A stretch of DNA of 49,948 nucleotides from CAVRZY01 sp963725415. GTDB taxonomy: Bacteria; Acidobacteriota; Terriglobia; Bryobacterales; Bryobacteraceae. Both the position numbers and the translations under genes were made by a program. Each line of letters opens with the position of its first letter. Within the stretch, counting starts at the first letter, position 1. The DNA lies in NCBI GenBank assembly GCA_963725415.1, contig CAVRZY010000291.1, positions 1-49,948 of the forward strand, in the 5' to 3' direction. The notes under the pieces were generated by a model. The model searched no databases. It was not told the DNA's origin and worked only from the letters and a program-made list of their open reading frames with translations. Positions 28,027-36,922 of this stretch are shown here, piece after piece.

Positions 28027-28305
28027 CCACCGCACAAACATCGACCCCACGGCGGCTCGACCTCCCAGCCCGCCCTCGCCAGACCCTTCACCAGCGCATC
28101 CCGCCGCTTCTGATACCCCGCGCAGATCTTGGCAGCCTCCTCCTAGCACTCCCGCAGCGCAATGATGGCCGCAATCATCTTCGCGTTGCCCACGCAAAAA
28201 CCCACCCGCCACCCCGCCATGTTGTAGCTCTTCGACATCGAAAAAATCTCCACCTCCACCTCCAGCAGGCTCGGCGCCCGGTACCCCTCGAAGCCCTGTG
28301 GGACA

Positions 28306-28539
28306 TGCTTTAGCTCAATGCCACTTAGTTTTCCAGGCCCAGCCCAAGTTGTTGATTTTACAGTCTCGACACGAGTGTCGAGATGGCACGCAAAGTGCGT
28401 GCGCCACAACAGGTGGCGCAAACACTCCTGTTTGCCGCGTCGATACTCATATCGACGCCCGGCAGTTCAAAACATAAATGCCAATAAATGTGTGAGTTGG
28501 CGGGGGGCATTCAAAACTAAGTGACATTGTGCTTTAGCT
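28306..28539. mobile_element. 214-bp MITE (28316-28529) with 10-bp target duplication
   Basis: The element runs 28316-28529. Its ends are 17-base inverted repeats with one mismatch (caatgccacttagtttt and aaaactaagtgacattg). The target tgctttagct is repeated on both sides (28306-28315 and 28530-28539), so it inserted by transposition into a REP-like palindrome. Inside are several hairpins, including ctcgacac/gtgtcgag, gtcgata/tatcgac and aacagg/cctgtt. No transposase is encoded. The left end matches the element at 8872. Confidence 0.85.
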
Positions 28540-28650
28540 TGTCCTACCCGAAATCGTGTACCACCATCGTCCCGTGCCGCGCCGCCAGCCCAATCACCTC
28601 CCGGAAGAACCCCACCTCCACGCACTGCGTGGTCGGGTTGTGCCCCGTGG

Positions 28651-28668
28651 CGCATGCTTCAGCTTGCG
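28651..28668. repeat. REP-like palindrome in aminotransferase copy B
   Basis: Same 18-base palindrome as at 26934-26951 in the paired position of the second remnant. Confidence 0.4.
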
Positions 28669-28955
28669 ACGGCCGGGATCCCGGCAAAGGCCTTTCGCCA
28701 CCATCTCCGCCCGCCCCTCCGCCATCACTACCCCATACTGATGAATGGGATAGCACGGATTGGGCGATACCACCACGTCCCCCGGCCCGATCACCGCAAA
28801 CAGCAGGTGCGCCAGCGCATCCTTGGCCCCAATCGTCACGATGGCCCCGCCCTCTGCATGCAGCTCCACCCCGTAGTGCGCCTGGTACCGCTTGACGATC
28901 TCCTCCCGCAGCCGCGGTATCCCCCGCGACGCCGAATACCGGTGAACACTCCCGC

Positions 28956-28995
28956 GCGCTTCAATGGGGCCGCGACCATTTGGTCGCGGAAATAC
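28956..28995 (+). repeat. Solitary CRISPR-repeat-like hairpin (copy B)
   Basis: The better preserved of two copies: gcgcttcaatgggg, then a perfect 9-bp stem (ccgcgacca/tggtcgcgg) with a TT loop, then aaatac. It marks the exact edge where the aminotransferase copy stops and the hicBA copy starts. No spacers follow. Confidence 0.45.
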
Positions 28996-29130
28996 CCTTC
29001 AGCGGCAGCCTGCCTATCCGCGACCTCTCCCCGCAGCAACCCACCCGGATCGCCAGCAAAGCCGCCCACGCGCGCTGGACCGGCCAACCCTGTTGCGATC
29101 CCGCTACGTCAAGCATGCTATGCTGTGGAC

Positions 29131-29424
29131 GTGAAGCAGACCGCGTCTCGAAAGCACGGCAACGCTTCTCTGGCCTTAGCAACTCACCCCCTGGTCAGGC
29201 TGCGCTCGATCACCGTCAAACTCGAGTGGGACCCGGAAACTGCCAACTGGATGAGCTTCATTCCGGAGCTAAACAACATCAGCACTTTCGGGAAAACTCA
29301 AGAAGAAGCCCTGGAGCACACTCGAGACCTGCTCCGCGGGTATCTCGAAACCTGTGAAGCCCACGGTTTCCATCTTCCCCTGACCCAAAAGCAAATCCAC
29401 GAGATTCGGACACCGCTGCGCTAA
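29131..29424 (+). CDS. hicB: HicB-family antitoxin, duplicate copy
   Basis: A 97-residue protein from GTG 29131 that differs from the copy at 27491 by only a few residues (QQQ to QKQ and VVR to PLR at the C-terminus). The start context and upstream TGCTAT box are the same. Its toxin partner is truncated, so this antitoxin is now orphan. It could still bind the intact HicA at 27790 and act as a spare antidote, which is inference. Confidence 0.8.
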   Translation: MKQTASRKHGNASLALATHPLVRLRSITVKLEWDPETANWMSFIPELNNISTFGKTQEEALEHTRDLLRGYLETCEAHGFHLPLTQKQIHEIRTPLR

Positions 29425-29595
29425 TTGAACCGGATCGGCAGCACTCACTATCAGATGGTCAAGCCCGCCCATCCCAGGCCGGTTCCCGTTCCCGTCCATG
29501 CCGCCGAAACACTTCCCACCGGCACCTTCCGGTCCATCCTGCGACAAGCCGGCCTCACCCCCAAACAGTTCTTCCGGGCTTACTGGAACCTGTAG
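29425..29595 (+). pseudogene. hicA duplicate lacking its N-terminus
   Basis: The reading frame RIGSTHYQMVKPAHPRPVPVPVHAAETLPTG...TPKQFFRAYWNL matches residues about 25-78 of the intact HicA. The first 23 or so codons, with the start, are deleted: hicB ends with TAA and is followed at once by the middle of the toxin frame. Confidence 0.8.
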
Positions 29596-29882
29596 CCGGC
29601 GCACAGGACTCTACCGTCCTGGCCGCTATCAATGATACATCCAACCGCCTCCATGGGAGCCGTTTCTCTCATTTTTTCCATCCCGAGCGACTCCAGCGGC
29701 CCAGGAAGGGGCTAGTTCTCTCTCCTCCGGGTACCCAGAAAACCAGGAAGCGCCTCCTTTCAAGCGTTTTCTCATACACCTCTCCGGCCCTCCGCCCCCC
29801 TTCGCCGGGTTTGCTTCCCCGCCGCACGCTATCCGCCTGGCACCGGCAACGGCGCGATCCAGCACGGTTCTCCGGCTGGAGC
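29596..29882. other. Intergenic stretch, nothing recognised
   Basis: No conserved frame, RNA or repeat was seen between the hicA remnant and the promoter at 29883. Confidence 0.4.
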
Positions 29883-29888
29883 TATAAT
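29883..29888 (+). promoter_or_regulatory. TATAAT box of the small basic protein gene
   Basis: Perfect TATAAT followed by CGG, 52 bases before ATG 29941. The -35 is not clear. Confidence 0.35.
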
Positions 29889-29940
29889 CGGTGTCCGGGT
29901 TGGGCAGCACATTTCACATTCAACGAGCCACATACATCTC

Positions 29941-30246
29941 ATGCCCCGAGGAAGACGATTGGACCCCGCCGTTCTCCAGGCCGCACTTGAAGGCCTCGAA
30001 TCCCAGCGCCAGCGCGTGGACCAACAGATGGCCCAGGTGCGCAGTCTGCTGCGTCCTGCGCCAAAGAAACGCGCCGTCACTGCCCAGGCACCGGCCAAGC
30101 CCCGGCCCAGACTCAGCCTGGCCGCCAGGAAGCGGATCGCGGCGGCCCAGCGCAAGCGGTGGGCGGAATTCAAGGCCAAACAGGCAGCGCAGGCGGCCAA
30201 GCGGCACCGAAAGCCCGGGAAAGCGGTCAAGTCGGCCACCGCTTAA
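29941..30246 (+). CDS. Small basic protein, unknown function
   Basis: A 101-residue, very basic protein. Residues 8-38 are a predicted coiled coil (LQAALEGLESQRQRVDQQMAQVR). The second half is Lys/Arg/Ala rich with the motif LSLAARKRIAAAQRKRWAEF, which I recall in short proteins of Solibacter-type genomes. It may bind nucleic acid. Downstream is a second small gene on the same strand. No named family is assigned. Confidence 0.6.
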   Translation: MPRGRRLDPAVLQAALEGLESQRQRVDQQMAQVRSLLRPAPKKRAVTAQAPAKPRPRLSLAARKRIAAAQRKRWAEFKAKQAAQAAKRHRKPGKAVKSATA

Positions 30247-30426
30247 CCGCTTCTCCGTCCTTCCCAGACGGCCTTCTGCTTGCCGGCGCGGCCTCGCGGC
30301 GTGGCCGCCTACCCGGTGCAAAGTTTGGAACCGCCAGGCGGCGCCGGGCGGGTGTATACTGGCCACAAGCCGGGAGGCCAAAATGGAAATTCTGGCTAAG
30401 ATCCAATTCTCCGCGGGGGAACCAGA

Positions 30427-30699
30427 ATGAACACAGGGCACAGTCTGACGCGTATGCAGCAACGGGGCGTTCCGCCGCCTGTGATCGCTTGGCTCCTCGA
30501 CTATGGGCGGGCGGAAGCTGACCATCACGGCGCTGTCGTGCACTATTTTGACAAGCAGTCGAGGAGAGCACTCGAACATGCGGCGGGCAGGAGAGTGGTC
30601 GCTCGCCTCGCCGAGTACCTCGACTGCTACGCTGTTCGCACCGCCAATGGGAAGCTGATCACCGTTGGTCATCGGCGCAGGCGATTTCATTTGAATTAG
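30427..30699 (+). CDS. Small protein of unknown function, possibly toxin-like
   Basis: A 90-residue protein (TRMQQRGVPPPVIAWLLDYGRAE, ALEHAAGRRVVARLAEYLDCYAVRTANGKLITVGHRRRRFHLN). The form, with an N-terminal helix pair and a C-terminal strand ending in VGHR, recalls DUF4258/RelE-like toxins, but I cannot confirm this. A TATACT box lies at 30354-30359. A 15-codon frame from ATG 30383 ends in an ATGA overlap with this start and may be a coupling leader. Confidence 0.5.
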   Translation: MNTGHSLTRMQQRGVPPPVIAWLLDYGRAEADHHGAVVHYFDKQSRRALEHAAGRRVVARLAEYLDCYAVRTANGKLITVGHRRRRFHLN

Positions 30700-30855
30700 A
30701 GAGGCTACCTTGCACTCAAACCACGGGCACTCTTCGAGCAAGTTCCTCTTCTACCGGACCGCTTCCCTTCGGCCTGCACTATAGTTACTACGGCCTGCTA
30801 TTGGAAGGCCTTGCGCAACGTTCTGATTCTCAAGAGCTCATGACGGATCGTCAAA

Positions 30856-33800
30856 ATGCCACGTCTTGAAGACCTGAAACGAGGTGCCTCGGTCAAAGGC
30901 ATCCTGCCGGATAGCCTCGTCACGGTGATTGACGTCAAATGGTACGGATCGGCGGCTGTCGAGCTCACCTACAAAGACCCCGCCGGCAAACCGAGCGTCG
31001 TGCTCCTGTACCGGGATCGGGAACCGACCCTGGAGGTCGTTGAAGCAGGCCGGCCGTGGAGTTTCGACGGTGACGGGAAGTTGTTTCGGCTCGTCTCCGA
31101 AGCGCACAGGATCAACCTGGCCCATCTCTTCGATCCGCTACTCGCCATCCACACGTCGATGGTCGATCCGCTGCCACATCAGATCACTGCCGTCTACGGA
31201 GAGATGCTGCCGCGGCAACCGCTTCGGTTCCTCCTGGCCGATGACCCAGGCGCCGGCAAGACGATCATGGCCGGTCTGCTCATCAAAGAACTGCTGATTC
31301 GCGGTGATCTGCACCGCTGTCTCGTCGTTTGCCCTGGCAATCTCGCCGAGCAGTGGCAGGACGAACTCTACCAGCGGTTTCAGCTTCCATTCGAAATCAT
31401 GACGAATGACAAGCTGGAATCGGCACGCACCGGCAATTGGTTCTCCGAGAATCCCATGGCCATCTGCCGCCTGGATAAGCTGAGCCGTAACGAGGACGTC
31501 CAGGCGAAGCTGGCCAGCACGGACTGGGATCTCGTGGTCTGCGACGAAGCCCATAAGATGTCGGCCACGTTCTTCAGCGGTGAGATCAAGTACACGAAGC
31601 GATACCGCCTCGGTCAACTGCTTGGGCAACTCACACGTCATCTTCTGCTGATGACAGCAACGCCGCACAACGGCAAGCCTGAGGACTTCCAGCTTTTCCT
31701 CGCACTTCTGGACGGTGACCGCTTCGAGGGACGATTCCGCGATGGCGTTCACTCCACCGACGCTTCCGACCTCATGCGGCGTCTCGTCAAGGAGCAGTTA
31801 CTCAAGTTCGATGGGACCCCGCTCTTTCCCGAGCGGCGCGCCTACACGGTCGAGTTACACGCTCTCCAATGCGGAAGCTGCACTGTACAAGTGCGTCACC
31901 GACTATGTTCGGGAGGAGTTCAACCGCGCCGACGCCCTCGAAAACGAAGGGCGGAAGGGAACGGTCGGATTTGCGCTGACCATTCTGCAGCGCCGCCTGG
32001 CTTCCTCCCCTGAGGCCATCTACCAGTCGCTGAAGCGTCGCCGGGAACGGCTGGAACGCCGACTTCGGGAGGTGCAGATTCTTAAGCGAGGGGCGGACAT
32101 CCAAGACGATGTCTTCGCGCAACTGCCCTCCCTGACCGAGGACGACATCGAAGAACTCGAAGACGACGCGCCCGAAGCAGAAGTAGAACAAGCCGAAGAG
32201 GCCGTCGTCGATCAGGCGACAGCAGCCCAGACAATCGCCGAATTCGAAGCTGAGATCGCAATCCTCAAGAACCTCGAAGTCACTGGCTCTCAAGGTCCGC
32301 CGCAGCGGAACGGACAAGAAATGGGAGGAGTTGTCTTCCATCCTCCAGAACCACGCCGAGATGTTCGATGCCCATGGTCACCGCCGAAAGATGGTCATCT
32401 TCAGCGAGCACCGCGACACACTGAACTACCTTGCTGAGCGGCTTCGCGCCTTGCTCGGAACGCCGGAAGCCCTGGTCACCGTGCACGGCGGGATGGGCCG
32501 GGAGGAGCGCACAAAGGCACAGCAGGCCTTCAAGCAGGACAAGGACGTTCTCATCCTACTGGCCACCGACGCCGCTGGAGAAGGCATCAACCTGCAGCGT
32601 GCCCATCTGATGGTCAACTACGATCTGCCGTGGAACCCGAACCGCCTGGAGCAGCGCTTCGGCCGCATCCACCGCATCGGTCAGACGGAAGTCTGCCATC
32701 TCTGGAATCTACTGGCGGAAGAGACTCGCGAAGGTGACGTGTACAAGCGCCTGCTCGAAAAGATCGAGCAGGAGCGGGAAGCGCTGGGCGGTGGCGTCTT
32801 CGACATTCTGGGTCAGCTCTTCCGCGAGACGCGGCTGCGTGACTTGCTCATCGAAGCCATCCGGTACGGCGATTCGCCGGAAGTCAAGGCGAAGCTCTAC
32901 CAGACGGTAGACAACCTGACCGATCGCAAACGCTGCCAGGAACTTCTCGAAGAGCGGGCGCTCGCCAAGGACAGCATGGATGCCTCCCAGGTCCAGAAGA
33001 TCCGGGAGGAGATGGAACGCGCCGAAGCGCGTCGCCTGCAACCGCACTTCATCGAGTCGTTCTTCCTGGAGGCCTTCCGCCTGCTTGGCGGCTCCATCAA
33101 AGAACGTGAAACGAGGCGCTACGAAATCACTCATGTGCCCGCGCTGATCCGCCAGCGAGACCGTCTGATCGGCACTGGCGAGCCAGTCCTGGGCAAGTAT
33201 GAGCGGATCACCTTCGAAAAATCGCTTTGCGCTGTTCCCGGCCAGCCGCTTGCCACCTTCGTCTGTCCGGGCCAGCCTCTCCTCGGCGCGACTATCGACC
33301 TTATCCTGGAGCGCAATCGAGACCTGTTGAAACGCGGCACGCTCCTGGTGGATCCTGACGATCCTGGTGAAGCAGTCCGCGCGCTGTTCTATTTGGAGCA
33401 CACCATCCAGGACGGCCGGACCGACAAAGCCGGCAACCATCGCGTTGTCTCCCGGCAACTGCAGTTTGTTGAGACAGACGCCGGCGGCGCCACCAGGAAC
33501 GCCGGGTACGCGCCTTATCTGGACTATCGGGCCGCGACGCCAGAAGAACAGACCTCTCTGGCGGCCGCACTGGAATCGCAAACTTGGCTCAAGGGCGACC
33601 TTGAGTCGGTGGTTGTGGGCCACGCGATTGCCAATCTCGTTCCGATACACCTCCAGGAAGTTCGACAGCGGCGCGAAGACTTGGTGACGAGAACCATGGC
33701 CGCCGTCAAAGACCGGCTGACCAAGGAAATCAACTACTGGGACCACCGCGCCAACCAACTGAAGGATCAGGAACTAGCAGGCAGGATCAACGCCAAGATC

Positions 33801-34385
33801 AATTCCGGAAAGGCACGCCAGCGGGCGGATGAACTGCAGGCCCGCCTTCAGAGCCGGATGGTGGAACTCGAACTGGAACGGCAGATCTCTCCTCTGCCGC
33901 CAGTCGCCATCGGCGGTTCCCTTGTCGTCCCGGCAGGGCTGCTCAAGAAGCTGCAATTGCCCTCCTCTCAGTCACCTACTGCTGCTGACGACGCTGCGAC
34001 CGCGGAGAACCGGAAGAAGATGGAACTCCTTGCCATGCAGATGGTGATGGATGCTGAGACGCGTTTGGGCTATGAGCCACGTGACGTGAGCGGCGACAAG
34101 TGTGGATATGACATCGAGTCCAGGATTCCCGGCACAGGAAAGCTGCGTTTCATTGAAGTGAAGGGCCGTTTTGCGGAGGCGAAGACCATAACCGTAACCC
34201 GAAACGAAATCCTCACGGCGCTCAACAAGCCGGACGACTTCATTTTGGCCATTGGCCAGGTCGAGGATGGGCAGGAGAAGCTCGTCTACATCCGCCAGCC
34301 GTTTCAGCAAGAACCGGACTTCGCGGTCGAGAGCGTCAACTACAACCTCCAGGAAATGCTCAACCGGGCGGGGGACCCGCAATGA
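30856..34385 (+). CDS. SNF2-type helicase with DUF3883 domain (two frameshifts)
   Basis: About 1,175 residues once two one-base insertions are allowed (near 31854, YTVE to TLSNAEA; near 32281, NLEV to ALKVRRSGTDKKW). The N-terminal part has Walker A (DDPGAGKT, near 130) and the DEAH box (CDEAHKM, near 228), with TATPHNG. The second lobe has GGMGREERTKAQQAF, TDAAGEGINLQ and QRFGRIHRIGQ. The C-terminal 120 residues are a DUF3883 domain with GYDIES and FIEVKG, an arrangement like PD-(D/E)XK nucleases. It is an ATP-driven DNA translocase of the COG0553 group found with COG1743 methylases in defence clusters. The stop overlaps the next start (ATGA). Confidence 0.85.
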
Positions 34386-36022
34386 AGAAGCAGACCCCGG
34401 AGCATCCCTGGCTCATCGAGCGCGAGGGCGAGCACCTGGAGTGCAAGGAAGCAAAGTCGCGTTTCGCTTCGGAAGACCTGGAAGCGTATTGCGCGGCGAT
34501 CGCCAACGAGCGCGGCGGGCGAGTGGTTCTCGGTGTCACGGACAAGCCGCCGAGGCGAATTGTGGGCACCGCCGCCTTCCCCGCACCGGAGAAAGAGGCG
34601 TCCAGGCTTACCGACAGGCTGCGTTACATCAAGATTCGCTGCGAGGAGATTTTCACGCCATCCGGACGGGTTCTCATATTCCATGTCCCCAGCCGTCCGA
34701 AAGGCATTCTGATCGAGGTCAATGGGCGGTTCCTGATGCGGGCGGGCGACTCGCTCCGGCCGATGACGCAGGATCAGGTCCGGCGGATTGTCCTGGAGAC
34801 AGAAGCCGACTTCAGTGCCGAGCCGTGCGCTGGATCCTCCATTGCCGATCTCGATCCCGCGGCGATTGGGGAGTTTCAATCGCGCTGGAGCCGCAAGGCG
34901 GGCAATGCCAGGCTGCTCGAACTCTCGCCGGAGCGCCTCCTCGCGGACACCGGACTTCTGGCAGGAGACCGGCCCGTTTACGCTGCCCTCATCCTGTTCG
35001 GCACGCCCAAGGCGCTGACCCGGCACCTCGGCCAGGCCGAGACGATCTTCGAATACCGGATGTCGGAAGCTTCCATCCGGCACGTGCAGCGCGAGGAGTT
35101 CCGCGCCGGGTTTTTCCTCTGGCATGACCGTCTCTGGGAACTCGTCAGCCTCCGCAACGAAGTGCTCTCCTACCAGGACGGCTTGTTCCGTTGGGACATA
35201 CCGGCGCACGATGAGGAAACGGTCCGTGAAGCCGTCATGAACGCCGTGTCGCACCGTGACTACCGCCGGCCGGGTTCCATCATGGTCCGCCAGTGGCCAG
35301 GGCGGCTCGACATCGTCAGCCCCGGGTGCTTTCCCGAGGGAGTCACCCAAGAGACGATTCTGTTCAGCGAAGAGCCTCGCAACCGGCGGATCGCCGAGAC
35401 CCTGCAACGCTCCGGCTTGATTGAACGCTCGGGGCAGGGTGCGGATCTGATATTCCGAAAGACCGTGGAGAGCGGCAAGCCGCTGCCGGACTACACTCGG
35501 TCGGACGAATCGAGGGTCTCGCTCACCTTGCGCGGCGAGATTCAAAGCCCGGAGCTGGTCCGTTTCTTCCGCCGCAGCGGACATCCGTGGGAGGGACAGC
35601 TCTGCGCGGAGGACCTGGTCATCATTGACCTTCTTCACCGCGATCAGCCGATGTGGGGCTCACTCCGCGCCCGGCTTCCGGTACTGGAGGAAAAGGGAGT
35701 AGTGGAACGCGTCGGCCGCGGGCGCGGTGTGCGGCATTTGCTGTCGCAGAAGTTCTACAGCGAACTAGGGCAGCCTGGATCGTACACACGGAAGAAGGGA
35801 CTGGACCGGCAGACCAACCTGGCGTTGCTGGTGCGCCACGTTGAGGAAAACCCCGCGTCCGGCGCACGGTTGCAGGATTTGTTGGAGGTACTCAGACACC
35901 TCTCCAGGGATCAGGTCCAGGGTCTCTTGCGAGAACTGAAGGACGCTGGGCGAGTGCACCTCAGGGGTACCACCAAGGCGGGCCGTTGGTTTCCCGGCAG
36001 GGGTGGTGACGAGAGCCGATGA
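34382..36022 (+). CDS. ATP-binding protein with AlbA_2 (Schlafen-type) domain
   Basis: A protein of 546 residues, ATG 34382 overlapping the helicase stop. The N-terminal 120 residues form an AlbA_2/Schlafen AAA_4-type domain (EGEHLECKEAK, AYCAAIANERGGRVVLGVTD, VLIFHVPSRPKG). In the middle is an HATPase_c_4 region (EAVMNAVSHRDYRRPGSIMV, RLDIVSPGCFPEGVT, RNRRIAETLQRSGLIERSGQGADLIF). The C-terminal 170 residues include winged-helix-like stretches. Related proteins are regulators or effectors in bacterial defence. Coupling to the helicase suggests they work together. It is complete with no broken motif. Confidence 0.8.
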   Translation: MKKQTPEHPWLIEREGEHLECKEAKSRFASEDLEAYCAAIANERGGRVVLGVTDKPPRRIVGTAAFPAPEKEASRLTDRLRYIKIRCEEIFTPSGRVLIFHVPSRPKGILIEVNGRFLMRAGDSLRPMTQDQVRRIVLETEADFSAEPCAGSSIADLDPAAIGEFQSRWSRKAGNARLLELSPERLLADTGLLAGDRPVYAALILFGTPKALTRHLGQAETIFEYRMSEASIRHVQREEFRAGFFLWHDRLWELVSLRNEVLSYQDGLFRWDIPAHDEETVREAVMNAVSHRDYRRPGSIMVRQWPGRLDIVSPGCFPEGVTQETILFSEEPRNRRIAETLQRSGLIERSGQGADLIFRKTVESGKPLPDYTRSDESRVSLTLRGEIQSPELVRFFRRSGHPWEGQLCAEDLVIIDLLHRDQPMWGSLRARLPVLEEKGVVERVGRGRGVRHLLSQKFYSELGQPGSYTRKKGLDRQTNLALLVRHVEENPASGARLQDLLEVLRHLSRDQVQGLLRELKDAGRVHLRGTTKAGRWFPGRGGDESR

Positions 36023-36448
36023 TCTCCCCTAAAACGCAATTCCGCGCAAGAGAAACGCAATCCCATAGCGGAAGCCTTTATTTATCAGAGACATGCCTTT
36101 CGCTCAAAGCGCAAACGACGAGGTCGGGCAGATGAAGAAGAGGCGGACTGAAGTCGGCTGCCGGTGGGGGCAACCAACAAGCAGGCGGCCGCTGGTGTGC
36201 TTCTTCGCCGAATGTTTCCGACGGCGGGTCAGGCGGTGGCTAATGTGCAAAGGAGGTGATAGAAAGGTCCAGTTGCTTTCGTATCTCTTGGATTCCATTG
36301 GACACACCCATCGTCAATTGTGCATAGAAGGGCCAAAGCTAAGGCCGCAGGGCCAGTTCCGCGGGCGCTCCATGCGGAGACAGAGCCTCCGGGGCACGAG
36401 TATCACCCGCGACCTTCCCAGATTGCTCATTCGTCCGGAGGACCTGCC
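36023..36448. other. 426-bp gap in the defence operon
   Basis: It holds a short direct repeat (aacgcaat.cc, twice near 36033-36064) and a 12-base block at 36249-36260 that exactly complements the usual 16S 3' end, but no start codon at a proper distance. A 119-codon frame (36093-36452) crosses it without family features. Nothing else recognised. Confidence 0.4.
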
Positions 36449-36922
36449 ATGACGCTACGAGAATTCGCACTCGCCCAACAGGAGGACGGGCGCCGCGCCC
36501 TGTCGAGCCTCCTTATGGATTGCATGCGGCGTTTCCTTGCTGCTGCCAGTCTGGTCGACCTCAACGGGCCGATTGTTCAGCGCATCCGCGACGCAAAATA
36601 CAGTGGCAATGTCGATCTGGCTCCGCTCTTCCCCGCCTGGGATCTAATCTGCGAGCGGTACCGTCGAGAACGATTCGACCCACAGGCAACCTTATTCAAG
36701 GAGCATGGAGCCGACGTACTCGAACGATGGGGCCAGTTCCTGCACTGGGAACTTTTCCCATCTTTGCTCCGTGAGAACGAGTTTGTGCGGAATATTCTGC
36801 GAGCCAGCGGGCTACTCCCCTGTCATTCCAAGGATGGTTCAATCTCCGCCATCTGTCACCATATTACGGAGATGAGTCTTCCGTCCGATCGCCCACCCTG
36901 GGACAACGCGGAGATTGAGTAA
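36449..36922 (+). CDS. Hypothetical protein of the defence operon
   Basis: A 157-residue protein from ATG 36449, which has GGAGG 8 bases upstream; longer starts lack a ribosome-binding site. Its stop overlaps the methyltransferase ATG (TAATG), so the two are coupled. It is mostly helical by appearance (TLREFALAQQEDGRRALSSLLMD, LICERYRRERFDP) with a CHSK...CHHI pair near the C-terminus. No family recognised. It probably assists the methyltransferase or ATPase. Confidence 0.65.
   Translation: MTLREFALAQQEDGRRALSSLLMDCMRRFLAAASLVDLNGPIVQRIRDAKYSGNVDLAPLFPAWDLICERYRRERFDPQATLFKEHGADVLERWGQFLHWELFPSLLRENEFVRNILRASGLLPCHSKDGSISAICHHITEMSLPSDRPPWDNAEIE

Larger units (their letters stand above)
28030..28950 (-). 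pseudogene. Aminotransferase remnants (copy B), split by a MITE
   Basis: Three pieces of a second copy of the aminotransferase at 26263. At 28030-28305 it has YNMAGWRVGFCVGNAKMIAA followed directly by IIALREC, missing the ARIKSYLDYGVFQPIQ segment and carrying a TAG after REC. At 28316-28529 a MITE is inserted. At 28540-28950 it has the upstream part: RGIPRLREEIVKRYQAHYGV, GAIVTIGAKDALAHLLFAVIGPGD and PNPCYPIHQYGVVMAEGRAE. That piece stops abruptly at the CRISPR-repeat-like hairpin, so the N-terminus is gone. Not functional. Confidence 0.8.

Noticed and set aside
36249..36260. End of a 16S rRNA gene (aaaggaggtgat)
   Set aside because: Only 12 bases match the complement of the 16S 3' end, and the flanks are not rRNA; no start codon follows at a suitable distance, so it is probably chance.
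36093..36452. 119-codon gene before the hypothetical defence gene
   Set aside because: No ribosome-binding site or family features, and it overlaps the better supported start at 36449.
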